Positions 28,283-37,400 of a DNA stretch of 40,165 nt are shown piece after piece (within the stretch, counting starts at the first letter, position 1; every line of letters begins with the position of its first letter). The stretch is from a virus. The DNA lies in IMG/VR virus record IMGVR_UViG_3300020436_000025, positions 1-40,165 of that record; one strand, written 5' to 3'. A program made the position numbers and the translations under genes. Below the pieces are notes generated by a model. It made no database searches, was not told the origin of the DNA, and saw only the letters and a list, made by a program, of their open reading frames with translations.

Positions 28283-28783
28283 ATGGTAAAAATTGTTTCA
28301 ATTGCAGACGAAGCTTATAGAGAGTTGGCAAGCCCATCAGACTTGTCAATTGCTGCTATATCTTTTTGGTTAAGAACTAATCTTGGTCAACTCAATAATT
28401 TGATTGACACTAGCTACACCTTGAATGCTGACACTCAAGAACTAGAAACGGGACTTGAAATAGAAGAAGCGGTTATATTTAAAAAGTTGTATTTTGTTCA
28501 TTATTATGATCTTAAGATTAGGGCCACTCTTGGAGCGGCTTCGAATGATTCTGTCGTAGAAGTCTCCTCAGATGGTGCTCGCGTCAGAAAGATTAATAAA
28601 AACGAATTAAGTAAAACATGGATGTCTGCTAGAAACTTAGAAAGAGAGGAATTAACAAGATTAGTAACATCTTATAAACTTACTGGAAGTAGCCCCCGCC
28701 AAGTTGCTGGTGATGACACGATTAGCGAAAAGAACAATACCCGCATTGATGATAATCTACTCAGAACTAGAAACTATCTTTAA
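28283..28783 (+). CDS. Head-tail connector-like protein
   Basis: A 166-residue mainly helical protein: DLSIAAISFWLRTNLGQLNN, LETGLEIEEAVIFKKLYFVH, VRKINKNELSKTWMSARNLE. Helical proteins of this size right after the capsid genes are usually the adaptor that sits under the portal (gp6/gp15-like families). Its stop overlaps the next start as TAATG. The assignment rests mainly on position and secondary-structure pattern. Confidence 0.6.
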   Translation: MVKIVSIADEAYRELASPSDLSIAAISFWLRTNLGQLNNLIDTSYTLNADTQELETGLEIEEAVIFKKLYFVHYYDLKIRATLGAASNDSVVEVSSDGARVRKINKNELSKTWMSARNLEREELTRLVTSYKLTGSSPRQVAGDDTISEKNNTRIDDNLLRTRNYL

Positions 28784-29232
28784 TGGCTAACCTGATTACA
28801 ACTGGAGACGCATTTTCCCTAACTGGAACTCTTAGGGATCATTTTGATACTTTTAAAAGAGAAATTGTGGTTGTTAAAGAGCCACAAAGAGTAGTCGCAA
28901 ATACAATTTCTAACAACTCTTATGCTGGATATGGAGCTTCTTCTAACCCAACAGAATATACTTATGTTCCAGTTTCTGGTGTTTTCTCTGGCATAGTTAA
29001 TTATACTAATAACCAAGAAAGTGAGCTTGGCGAGGAACTAGGCAACATAACGATAGGAAAAGGTGTTGTAAGAATAAAAGTTGAGCAAGACGCAAGAGAC
29101 TATATACTTGATGGCTCGAAAACAGAAGTTATCCACGTTGACGGAAGCTCTTTTAATAAAATTACTGACGACAAAGTTCAAGATTATATAGGTCTTAAAT
29201 ATTACATTTTTTATCTAGAGAAAACTGATTAA
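28783..29232 (+). CDS. Head-closure/neck-like protein (149 aa)
   Basis: A 149-residue protein, mostly beta-strand after residue 20 (FKREIVVVKEPQRVVANTIS, YVPVSGVFSGIVNYTN, KGVVRIKVEQDARDYILDGS). It follows the connector-like gene with TAATG overlap and precedes a tail-completion-like gene with another TAATG overlap. In this order phages usually encode the head-closure protein. Sequence identity to a family is not visible to me. Confidence 0.55.
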   Translation: MANLITTGDAFSLTGTLRDHFDTFKREIVVVKEPQRVVANTISNNSYAGYGASSNPTEYTYVPVSGVFSGIVNYTNNQESELGEELGNITIGKGVVRIKVEQDARDYILDGSKTEVIHVDGSSFNKITDDKVQDYIGLKYYIFYLEKTD

Positions 29233-29888
29233 TGCGATTTAGTATAAAAAACGTCAAAGTTAATGCGAATGCTCTCAAGAAGAATCTTCAAAGAGAGATT
29301 GGTAAGTCTGTAGGGATAAGACAAGAGTCGTTCAAGGTTGCCGAACAAAGAGCTAAAGAAGCCAAGGAAGAAATGTTAAAAAACTTTGAAGCAAGTTTAA
29401 TAACTAAAGAGCTTGAAGCTGGCTCAGAAAATACTGTTAATTTTAGTGGAAATTTAAACGGAATTGCTTTTGGAGAAGGCTCTCTTTTTGGCTTCATCGG
29501 CTTTAATGAAAACGATAAACCAATTGATTTAGTAAGAGCTTATCTGCAAATGTCTGGAAAAATTTTAAAAACACCAAAAAAAATAGTTTCTGGTGGTAAG
29601 ACATTTTATCAATATAAAGTTAGAGTACCAACGATGCAAGAACTACAGTCAATAACACCAATGCCTTGGGAAGCTGGAAGAAGTTGGGTAAGAGCAATTG
29701 AAAAAGGCATATCTGGACTTGGTTATTACTTACTTAGTAATTCTGAAAAAAGTAGATCAGGTCAAGGTATTCAAGCGTCTAAAAAACTTAGGGGGGCTGC
29801 TTACAGACCTTCAAAATATATGTCATCTATCATAAATAGTTATTTAAAACAATTACAAACCGGAAAAACTCAAAGATTTAAAAAATGA
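29232..29888 (+). CDS. Tail-completion-like protein (218 aa)
   Basis: A 218-residue basic protein. It begins with alternating helix (FKVAEQRAKEAKEEMLKNFE), then the loop and strands YQYKVRVPTMQELQSITPMP, PWEAGRSWVRAIEKGISGLG, and a basic C-terminus. The size, basic charge and position between neck and tail genes resemble HK97 gp10-type or tail-completion proteins. Start and stop overlap both neighbours (TAATG, ATGA). Confidence 0.55.
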   Translation: MRFSIKNVKVNANALKKNLQREIGKSVGIRQESFKVAEQRAKEAKEEMLKNFEASLITKELEAGSENTVNFSGNLNGIAFGEGSLFGFIGFNENDKPIDLVRAYLQMSGKILKTPKKIVSGGKTFYQYKVRVPTMQELQSITPMPWEAGRSWVRAIEKGISGLGYYLLSNSEKSRSGQGIQASKKLRGAAYRPSKYMSSIINSYLKQLQTGKTQRFKK

Positions 29889-30757
29889 TACCACAATTTG
29901 ACAACACAGTTATGTCGAGCTTTTACTTGTGGGTCGATCACACCCTCTTAAAAAAAGGGCAAGCTTTTACAAATTATGGCTCTTTATTCTATCCTGTTAA
30001 CAATCTATATCAAGGCTATCACACTTATGGCTCACCATTCAGACAATTTGTTGCTGATAGTTCTGTTACTGGCGATGGTTTTGGAGCTAATATAATTAAT
30101 GAGATTTACTTGAATGGGGTAGAAAAAGAAAGAACTGAGTCAAATTTTACTGGAATTAATTATGGGCAGGGCCAAGTTTATTTTACGAGTAGCGTGGACA
30201 CGGCATCTACTCCAATAAGTGGTGATTATGCAATTAAAGATTTTAATATATTTTTAACTAACGAAACTGAAGAAAGGCTTTTATTTGAAACTCAATTTAC
30301 GGTTTCTAATAAAATAGGCGTTTCAGCCACTGGTTTGCCGCCTGATTCATTAACCTATCCAGCTATTTTCTTAAAAAATATGGGAGGCACTAATGAGCCA
30401 TTTGCTTTTGGCGGGGAAGAACAAACAGACGTACGAACTAGAGCAATAGTTATAGCAGATAATCAATTTATGTTAGACGCTGCTTGTTCAATATTTAGAG
30501 ACACAAGCAAGGACTATATTGGTCTTTTATCTGCTTCTGAAATGCCTTTCAATAATTTAGGGGATTTTACTAATTATAGTAACTATAATTACACTGGGAT
30601 CACAGACTCTAAAATTGGCACAAATGACTCAATTTTTATAGATAATGTAAATATTAGCAAAATTGGAGGTGCTTCATTTGCTGGGATAAACAATGTAAAC
30701 CCTAATATTTATAGTGCTTTAATTGATTTTGAACTTAAAAAAATAAGAACCCCATAA
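29885..30757 (+). CDS. Tail-region protein, possible tail terminator (290 aa)
   Basis: A 290-residue protein with many aromatic and Asn/Gly residues: SSFYLWVDHTLLKKGQAFTN, INEIYLNGVEKERTESNFTG, YAIKDFNIFLTNETEERLLF. It starts in an ATGA overlap with the previous gene and ends before the tail-tube-like gene. That place is normally held by a tail-terminator or tail-sheath-like protein. It is too short for a contractile sheath, and no sheath signature is seen. Confidence 0.55.
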   Translation: MIPQFDNTVMSSFYLWVDHTLLKKGQAFTNYGSLFYPVNNLYQGYHTYGSPFRQFVADSSVTGDGFGANIINEIYLNGVEKERTESNFTGINYGQGQVYFTSSVDTASTPISGDYAIKDFNIFLTNETEERLLFETQFTVSNKIGVSATGLPPDSLTYPAIFLKNMGGTNEPFAFGGEEQTDVRTRAIVIADNQFMLDAACSIFRDTSKDYIGLLSASEMPFNNLGDFTNYSNYNYTGITDSKIGTNDSIFIDNVNISKIGGASFAGINNVNPNIYSALIDFELKKIRTP

Positions 30758-30786
30758 TAAAAAAACTTCCCATTTAGTAAAAAAAA

Positions 30787-30793
30787 TTGTAAT
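30787..30793 (+). promoter_or_regulatory. Degenerate late-promoter-like motif TTGTAAT
   Basis: TTGTAATTAAAGACATATAG, 28 nt before ATG 30822; GTTAAGGA provides a ribosome site. Confidence 0.4.
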
Positions 30794-30821
30794 TAAAGAC
30801 ATATAGTTAAGGATTTTACCT

Positions 30822-32054
30822 ATGGCAAAAAATAGAATTATTTATCAAAGTGAGGCTTTGTATGCTGGACCTGCACCGGCAACTGGATTCCACTTGGGCC
30901 AAAGATCACTAGCCACAATCGCTGCTACAGGAGTAGATTCGGTTGGGGCTGGTCTCATGGGCGTAAGTTTTGTGAATCAACTACAAAGAATACAAACTGC
31001 TAACTACAGTTTCAACATTACCAGACAGGACGTTAACCAGTTTGGTGAATTGGCTGCTATTGACCGCGTTATCCTAGAGTCGCCCACTGTTTCTTTGGAC
31101 TTCTCCTATATTCTGGGTAGTTTGGTTAATGAGCATAACCTTGGTTTTTACGTTACCCCATCTGGCTCTGCTGACCGCAGGTCTGCTCTTTCGGGTATCT
31201 TGAATAAAACCGAGGACGAAAGAAATTACTTTATTAAAACTGTTGCAGAGGGTAGTGATGCTCTTGCTGACAGTAATGTTGCAACAACTTCACCACCTAG
31301 CGTGATTGGAATTGGTAATGGATTTATTACTTCCTACTCGACTGAAGGTGCTGTTGGCGACTTCCCAACTGCTTCTGTGAGTGTTGAGGCTCTCAACATG
31401 GACTTTGTTGCTGGTGTTTCTGGTAACTTTATTCCTGCTGTTGACCCCGCCAACGGAACTAAGGATGCAACTAGAAAATACGCATTGCCTTCTGGTATGT
31501 CTGATGCTGGCACGAACCCAGATACAGCCGGACCGCATCCGTTACCCAACAAATCTGGTGTTAGCGCATTGCGTCCGGGCGATATTACTCTAAGCTGGTA
31601 TCCGAACGAAAGCGCAACCGAATTAAGCCAGTTGACTGGTGTTGTTCTTACTGATGCTAAGATTCAAAGCTACACAATGAGCTTTGACCTTTCCCGTGAC
31701 CCGCTTCAAAAGCTTGGTTCGAAATTCGCGTTTGCTCGTGAAATTTCCTTCCCAGTTACCGTGTCGCTCTCTGTTGATGCAAACCTTGGAGATGTTGCCG
31801 ATGGTAGTTTGGCTGACGTTATTGACTCTGATGCTGCTATGGATGTAGACATTGAATTGTTTGCTCCGGGTGCTGGCACAGCCACACAAACTCAGCGGAT
31901 GGCAATGTACACCCTCAAGAAGTGTAAGATCGACAGTCAAGAGTATAGCTCAGACATTGGTTCTAACAAGTCTATATCGCTTGGTTTCTCCGCTCAAGTT
32001 GGTGGACCTGCCCAGCAAGATGTTGGCTTCTTTATGAGCGGTATCTACGTCTAA
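30822..32054 (+). CDS. Tail-tube-like protein
   Basis: A 410-residue protein directly upstream of candidate tail chaperones and the tape-measure gene, the usual place of the tail-tube gene. It is beta-rich (LQRIQTANYSFNITRQDVNQ, SPTVSLDFSYILGSLVNEHN, RPGDITLSWYPNESATELSQ, SSDIGSNKSISLGFSAQVGG). Like the capsid gene it has GC-richer codon use, fitting abundant expression. The protein at 16918 shares all its conserved blocks but carries an extra domain of about 150 residues after the PGDI block. A strong terminator follows. Confidence 0.7.
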   Translation: MAKNRIIYQSEALYAGPAPATGFHLGQRSLATIAATGVDSVGAGLMGVSFVNQLQRIQTANYSFNITRQDVNQFGELAAIDRVILESPTVSLDFSYILGSLVNEHNLGFYVTPSGSADRRSALSGILNKTEDERNYFIKTVAEGSDALADSNVATTSPPSVIGIGNGFITSYSTEGAVGDFPTASVSVEALNMDFVAGVSGNFIPAVDPANGTKDATRKYALPSGMSDAGTNPDTAGPHPLPNKSGVSALRPGDITLSWYPNESATELSQLTGVVLTDAKIQSYTMSFDLSRDPLQKLGSKFAFAREISFPVTVSLSVDANLGDVADGSLADVIDSDAAMDVDIELFAPGAGTATQTQRMAMYTLKKCKIDSQEYSSDIGSNKSISLGFSAQVGGPAQQDVGFFMSGIYV

Positions 32055-32087
32055 AACTTAACTAACATTTGATAAATATTAAATAAT

Positions 32088-32117
32088 AAAAGCACCCCTT
32101 CGGGGGTGCTTTTTTTG
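32088..32117 (+). terminator. Rho-independent terminator with TTCG loop
   Basis: AGCACCCC, TTCG, GGGGTGCT, seven T. Confidence 0.95.
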
Positions 32118-32136
32118 TTCTCTTGTTTTTAAAATC

Positions 32137-32143
32137 GTGTAAA
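32137..32143 (+). promoter_or_regulatory. Late-promoter-like motif GTGTAAA
   Basis: TCGTGTAAATCTTTATAAGG, 21 nt before ATG 32165. Confidence 0.55.
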
Positions 32144-32164
32144 TCTTTATAAGGTAAAAGGTTT

Positions 32165-32389
32165 ATGAAAGGGGAAAAGGAAAAGGAATTTCTTCAATTC
32201 CAAGTACAACGTAAAGTCGTGTCTCTTTACAAATCTTTCCTATTTATTTTAGAAGATTTAAAAGCTCAAGGCTATGATATTGATGAAGACATGTATCAAA
32301 GATGTCGTAAAAGGGTTTTAGATCAAGGCAATGATACAATAAGGGAAATCGAAGATTATTTAAATAATTTTGATATCAGGTTAAAGTAA
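32165..32389 (+). CDS. Small helical tail-region protein (74 aa)
   Basis: A 74-residue charged helical protein: EKEFLQFQVQRKVVSLYKSF, LEDLKAQGYDIDEDMYQRCR, ending YLNNFDIRLK. AAGGTAAAAGG precedes the ATG. It heads the unit that leads to the larger chaperone-like protein. Its size and place between tube and tape measure suit a tail-assembly accessory protein, without a recognised family. Confidence 0.6.
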   Translation: MKGEKEKEFLQFQVQRKVVSLYKSFLFILEDLKAQGYDIDEDMYQRCRKRVLDQGNDTIREIEDYLNNFDIRLK

Positions 32390-32397
32390 AGGTATAT

Positions 32398-33315
32398 ATG
32401 AAGAAGTTATATAAGTTTACAGTTTCAGAGACTGTAACGAAAAAGGTAGAAGAGAAATCAAAGGATAAAGACGGAAACGAGGTTACTGTAACTAAGGATT
32501 CTGTTGAATGTGTTGATCGCTCTATATTTTTAAAAAAGCCCACTCGCTCTATGTTCGACGAAGCAGAGCTTTATTACGGCGTACAATTATCTGAAGGTAT
32601 CAAGGCTGGGCTTCTTACTCGTGCTCTTCTAGCCAAAAGGTTTTCTAATGATGGCGGTGTAATGAGTAACCCTGACAAGGAAGAATACGCTGATCTTTAT
32701 GTAAAGCTTTTTGAAAATCAAAACGCCATTGAAAGAGCTTCGGCCAAAAAAGAAAAAGACAGAACTGATGCTGAAAAAGAGGAAATGGCAAATTTGCTAA
32801 GTGAGAATGGGGTTATTAAAAGAGAAATTCAAGAATTTGAGATGGCCCAAGCAAGCCTGTTTGATCAGACCGCTGAAAACAGAGCGAGAAACAAAACGAT
32901 TCTGTGGTGGGTTCTTAATATGTCCTATTATGGAAACCCAGAAGATAATAGCACTGTTAAGCCAATTTTTGAAGGAGAAAATTATAATCAAAAACTAGCT
33001 GCTTACGATGCAATTGAAGAAGATGGTACTGAATTTCAAGAAGAAGTTATTAAGAAATTAGTTTATTACGTTAGTTATTGGTACGTCGGCCAAGCGCAAA
33101 CAGAAGAAGAGTTTGGCGAAGTATTAAAAGCCCTTGAGGAAACAGGGGCTGCTGACGAAGCTCAGTTGGCCATTGACGAAGCAGTTGATAAACAAAAACA
33201 AGAGAAAACAAAAGCTCCGCGTAAGAAGAGAGCTTCTAAGAAAGCAAAACAAGAATCCAAAACAGAAAGCCCCGAAGTCGAGGCAGAGGTTGTGGAAGAA
33301 TCTAATAATGCCTAG
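32398..33315 (+). CDS. Candidate tail assembly chaperone 1
   Basis: A 305-residue, very charged helical protein. The start (KLYKFTVSETVTKKVEEKSK) forms a small beta segment, then FLKKPTRSMFDEAELYYGVQ and helices. The C-terminal 60 residues are Lys/Glu-rich and disordered (KAPRKKRASKKAKQESKTES). The position between the tube-like gene and tape measure points to the chaperone that coats the tape measure during tail assembly. No frameshift-type overlap with the next gene is seen, unlike lambda G/GT; a terminator separates them. A reading frame inside its 3' end is a shadow. Confidence 0.6.
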   Translation: MKKLYKFTVSETVTKKVEEKSKDKDGNEVTVTKDSVECVDRSIFLKKPTRSMFDEAELYYGVQLSEGIKAGLLTRALLAKRFSNDGGVMSNPDKEEYADLYVKLFENQNAIERASAKKEKDRTDAEKEEMANLLSENGVIKREIQEFEMAQASLFDQTAENRARNKTILWWVLNMSYYGNPEDNSTVKPIFEGENYNQKLAAYDAIEEDGTEFQEEVIKKLVYYVSYWYVGQAQTEEEFGEVLKALEETGAADEAQLAIDEAVDKQKQEKTKAPRKKRASKKAKQESKTESPEVEAEVVEESNNA

Positions 33316-33335
33316 GTTAGAACTATAACCCACCT

Positions 33336-33361
33336 AAGCCCCTTAATTGGGGCTTTTTTTA
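33336..33361 (+). terminator. Rho-independent terminator
   Basis: AAGCCCC, loop TTAATT, GGGGCTT, T-run: a 7-bp stem. Confidence 0.85.
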
Positions 33362-33366
33362 TACAA

Positions 33367-34374
33367 ATGGCTAAACTAGAAAAACATCTATTAAGAAGAG
33401 TGTATATGGATATTCTACGTGGATATTCTAAGGTATATAATTCTTCATATGGTGATTTTTATGTCAAGCACCTTGACATTTTTGATTCTGAAGAAATTGA
33501 TGAAAAAGCAGAAGAATACAAGAATCATGCAATCAAACAAGGCTTGCCATCCACAAAGGAAAAGTTAGAACAACTCAAACAAGATGAATCATGGACAGAT
33601 GAAGAAGATCGTAAGATTAGTGATTTAGAAAAGATGATAACTAATTTGCAAATTACTAAATCTAAAACCTTATTAAAAGCTCAAATTGATCAGGTTAAAC
33701 AACAAATACAAGACACCGAAAAAGAGCTTCAGACACTTAAGCTAGAAAAGGCCAATTTGATTGGATACACATCAGATGTATATGCTAATAAAAAAATTAA
33801 CGAATACTATGTTTTAACCACATCTTATAAAGATAAAAAATTTAAAAAAAGATTATTTAAAAAAGAAGAATTTGAAGAATTACAAGAGAAAGATATTACT
33901 CTGTTAATTAAGTATTTTAATGATGTTTCTGAAAGAACTGGAGAAGAAAACATAAAAAGAATAGCATTATCTGGTTTCTTTTTAAATAGTTTTTATTTAT
34001 GTGAAGACAATCCTCAAACTTACTATGGCAAACCTGTTATTGAATTGACATATAACCAAGGCGAACTATTTAGTTATGGTAAATATTTCAAGCATATTCT
34101 ATCTGAGATGAAAAACAAGCCTCATCCAGATGTCATGGATGATCCTGATAAATTGATAGAATTGTACAACGTGGGTCAAAATGCAGATAAGCTAAAAGAA
34201 TCCATGGAAAACGCTGACGCTACTACCGTTGTCGGTGCAACGGAAGAAGATTTACAAAGAATGGGCTTAAAAGCTCCTTCAGATGAGCCAAAGCAAGGAA
34301 TAAGTCTAACTGCCGAAGCTGCCAAAAAAGGCGGCAAATTATCTATGGAAGACCTTATGAATTTACACTCATAG
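33367..34374 (+). CDS. Candidate tail assembly chaperone 2
   Basis: A 335-residue protein. The N-terminus LLRRVYMDILRGYSKVYNSS, then FYVKHLDIFDSEEIDEKAEE, is followed by a long coiled coil (about 65-140: KLEQLKQDESWTDEEDRKIS, QVKQQIQDTEKELQTLKLEK). A folded C-terminal half (ISLTAEAAKKGGKLSMEDLM near the end) completes it. It begins 6 nt after the terminator T-run, so it probably depends on read-through or an unseen promoter. The position before the tape-measure gene suggests a tail-assembly role; no family is recognised. Confidence 0.55.
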   Translation: MAKLEKHLLRRVYMDILRGYSKVYNSSYGDFYVKHLDIFDSEEIDEKAEEYKNHAIKQGLPSTKEKLEQLKQDESWTDEEDRKISDLEKMITNLQITKSKTLLKAQIDQVKQQIQDTEKELQTLKLEKANLIGYTSDVYANKKINEYYVLTTSYKDKKFKKRLFKKEEFEELQEKDITLLIKYFNDVSERTGEENIKRIALSGFFLNSFYLCEDNPQTYYGKPVIELTYNQGELFSYGKYFKHILSEMKNKPHPDVMDDPDKLIELYNVGQNADKLKESMENADATTVVGATEEDLQRMGLKAPSDEPKQGISLTAEAAKKGGKLSMEDLMNLHS

Positions 34375-34385
34375 TGCTTTTTTAA

Positions 34386-34392
34386 GTGTAAT
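34386..34392 (+). promoter_or_regulatory. Late-promoter-like motif GTGTAAT
   Basis: AAGTGTAATATAGGTTGG, 28 nt before the tape-measure ATG 34421; ACAAGGAT supplies a ribosome site. Confidence 0.55.
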
Positions 34393-34420
34393 ATAGGTTG
34401 GTACAAGGATTTAATAATAA

Positions 34421-37400
34421 ATGGCTATAGGTGGAAATTCAGCTGAATTAAAGGTAAATTTAACCTTTGATAACTCTAAGGCGGCGGCAGCTTTACAAGC
34501 TTCGCTGTCTGGATTGACGCGCCAAACCCAAAACTTCAATAAAAACCCAATTATTGCCAAAAACTTTACCCAGCCTTTGGGTAGAATAACGGGTGCAGCC
34601 GATGAATTTACTAAATCTCTTGAAGCTTCTAATGCTCGTGTTTTAGCGTTCGGTGCTTCTGCTGGTGCTATTTTCGCCGTTCAAAAGGCAATGTCAGAAC
34701 TTGTCAAAACTACAATTGATGTTGAACAAAAACTAACTGACATAAATGCGCTTTTAAACAAAAGTGATAAAGAGTTTAAAAAATTTAGTGATGGACTTTT
34801 TCAAATAGCTAGACGAACTGGGACTGCATTTAATGAGGTCGCAGACTCTGCAAATGAATTTGCTCGTCAAGGTTTGGGTGTTCCAGAGACACTAGAAAGA
34901 ACAAATGCTGCCTTATCTCTTGCTAGACTTGGCATGATGGATTCAGTTAACGCTACTGAATCTCTGACCGCAGCACTTAATACCTTTAAGGGCGAAGTTG
35001 ATAGTGCTAATTTGGTAGTAAATAAACTGGCTCAAGTAGATGCTGAATTTGCCGTAAGCTCAAAAGACCTTGCTGAAGCCATAAAAAGAACTGGTTCATC
35101 AGCAAAAGATGCCTCTGTTAGTTTTGATGAGCTTCTAGCCATCGTAACAGTTACTCAAGAAAGAACTGCTCGTGGTGGTGCTGTTATTGGTAATGCATTT
35201 AAAACAATCTTTACAAGAATTCAAAGACCAGAAGTTTTAAATCAGCTAGAACAGATTGGGATTGTTGTAAGAGATAATGTTTCTGGAGAAATATTACCAG
35301 CTATACAAATACTAAAGCAGTATGGTGCTGCATATGGCTCTTTAACGCCAGCAGTAAGATCAAACACAGCACAGCTTATAGCTGGTGGTCGTCAGATAAA
35401 CATCCTTAAATCTTTGCTTCCTGAACTGGCGGATGGTACAGGAAAATTTGATAAAGCTTTAAAAACAGCAAATGAAACAACCACAGAAGCTACTGACCGT
35501 TTAAAGATTTTAACTTCTACGACGCAGGGCACTTTAAATGCCGTTCAAGTTAACTTGACTAAAGTTGCTTCTGAAATTGGCAGTCTTTCAATTAAACCTG
35601 CAATTGATAATATATTAAAAGCTTTAGATACAGTTACTACTTTAGTTGGTCCTTCTAACTTTTTTGGCTTAGGCGAAACCATTGGTAAAGGTGTTTATGA
35701 AGGTATAGGTAAAGTTTTAAGTGGTCCCGGTATTATTCTTCTAGCAACCGTATTAGCAAAGCTTGGTGCAAATTTGTTAAGCTTTGTAAAAACGTCTGGC
35801 GCACAATTTTTAGGATTAAATAAACAAGCAGAAGAACAAGCTCGGACACAAACAATCATCGGGAACATTCTTGCCCAAAGACCTGAAGTTATGCAAAGAA
35901 TACTTTCTGGTCAACTTAGCACAAATGATGCTGCAAAAGTATTTAGTAATGAGCTTCAACGCGCAGAAGTTCATTACGCAAACCTTAATAAACTTGCTAG
36001 TCAGTTAGCTGCTAAACAATCACTTTTTCAAGGTCCAAGCAGAAAAAGAGGTCTTGCTGCGGGTCTGATTCCTAATTTTGTTCCAAACTTTGCAGCAGAT
36101 GATGTTGAGGCAGAAAGAAAACTAGCAACGCAGGGTGGATATCGTGCTGGTCAAATTCGTAGAATGAACATGCCCGGTATGGGGCCTGTTACGTACAATG
36201 GTAAGGAAAAAGTAAAACAGTTTCCGGGGATGGAGCAACCAGCAATCATGCCACCAGCTTTGTCTAGTGCTGGCAAAGACTATAGAAAACAATTCAAAAG
36301 TGTTATAGGCTTTGATCCTTATAACGAAGGGGCAGCTTTCGGTTTTGTTCCTAACTTTTCTACTAAAGGACTTGGAAGATCAACCCATTACCAATTTTTA
36401 ACACCCGCTGAAAAAAAGAACCTTGACTCAAGACGTGGACCATTTCAAAGAGAATTTTGGTCGGGGTTATCCCCAGAGAGAAAAGCAGAACTGATGGCAC
36501 AGTCAGGGGGCACAACTGTTGGTGACCTTAAGGGTCGAGAAAAAGCTTTAAGACAAGCTGCTGCTAAAGGTGGAACTGTTGACACACAGCAAAAAATTGG
36601 AATATTAGCACTACTTGGCTCTAACAACCCTAAAGCTAAAACTTCTACATCATTGGGTAAATTGTCTGTATTTAATAATATCTTAAACGACAGAAAATCT
36701 TTAAATAACAAAGAAAGAAAAATTTTATCAAAAACTCCAGTAACATTTGAAAATGTGCAAGTAAGGTCTTTAACCGATGCTTCTGACGACCTCGGAAGAG
36801 GCAAGGATCATCGAAGATTTAGAAGTTTTAAAACAACTTTACAAGAAAATATGCTTCCCCTTGTTGCAAATCTTGCATCATCTACTTTTGGAAATCTTTT
36901 AGGGGATCAAGGTCCAAAACCGGCTGAAATAGAAAAAACCTTAAAAGGAGTAGATATAATTCCCGCAAGCACAGAGGGTGAACTTTTTGAAACTGCGGCT
37001 AGATTTGCAACAAGAAGTCCAGAGAACTTTAAAAAAGCTGTTGGAGGAGATTTAAATGCACCTTTTGATTTTGAAGAAGGTGGAGTACCTGCAAGCGTAT
37101 TTAAAAATGCTTTTTTTGGAAAAGATGCTGGATTTAATGCTGCAGCTTTAGTAAGAGCAGACGCAAAAAGAACTGGGTCTCCTGACCAAGTTCGATCTGT
37201 GATTAACAAATCGTTCAACAGGCAAGTTGCAAATATGGCTCAAAAAACTAAATCTGAAGTTTTAGATGATTTAGGTTTGCCATTTTTAGGAGGCGACATA
37301 AGCGTTGTAGGTCCAAAGGGTGAAGAAGTAACTTACAAGGGCAGAAAAAAACTCAATAATCCAATAGCAGAAAATAGAAAAAAAGCCGCAAAAGAAGCAG

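Noticed and set aside
29885-30757. Contractile tail sheath
   Set aside because: The protein is 290 residues, shorter than known sheaths, and no sheath signature was recognised; the window does not settle whether the tail is contractile.
33134-33328. Programmed frameshift extension of tail chaperone 1 into an overlapping basic ORF
   Set aside because: The ORF mirrors the Lys-rich end of the real gene. No convincing slippery heptamer was located and the ORF does not connect to the next gene.
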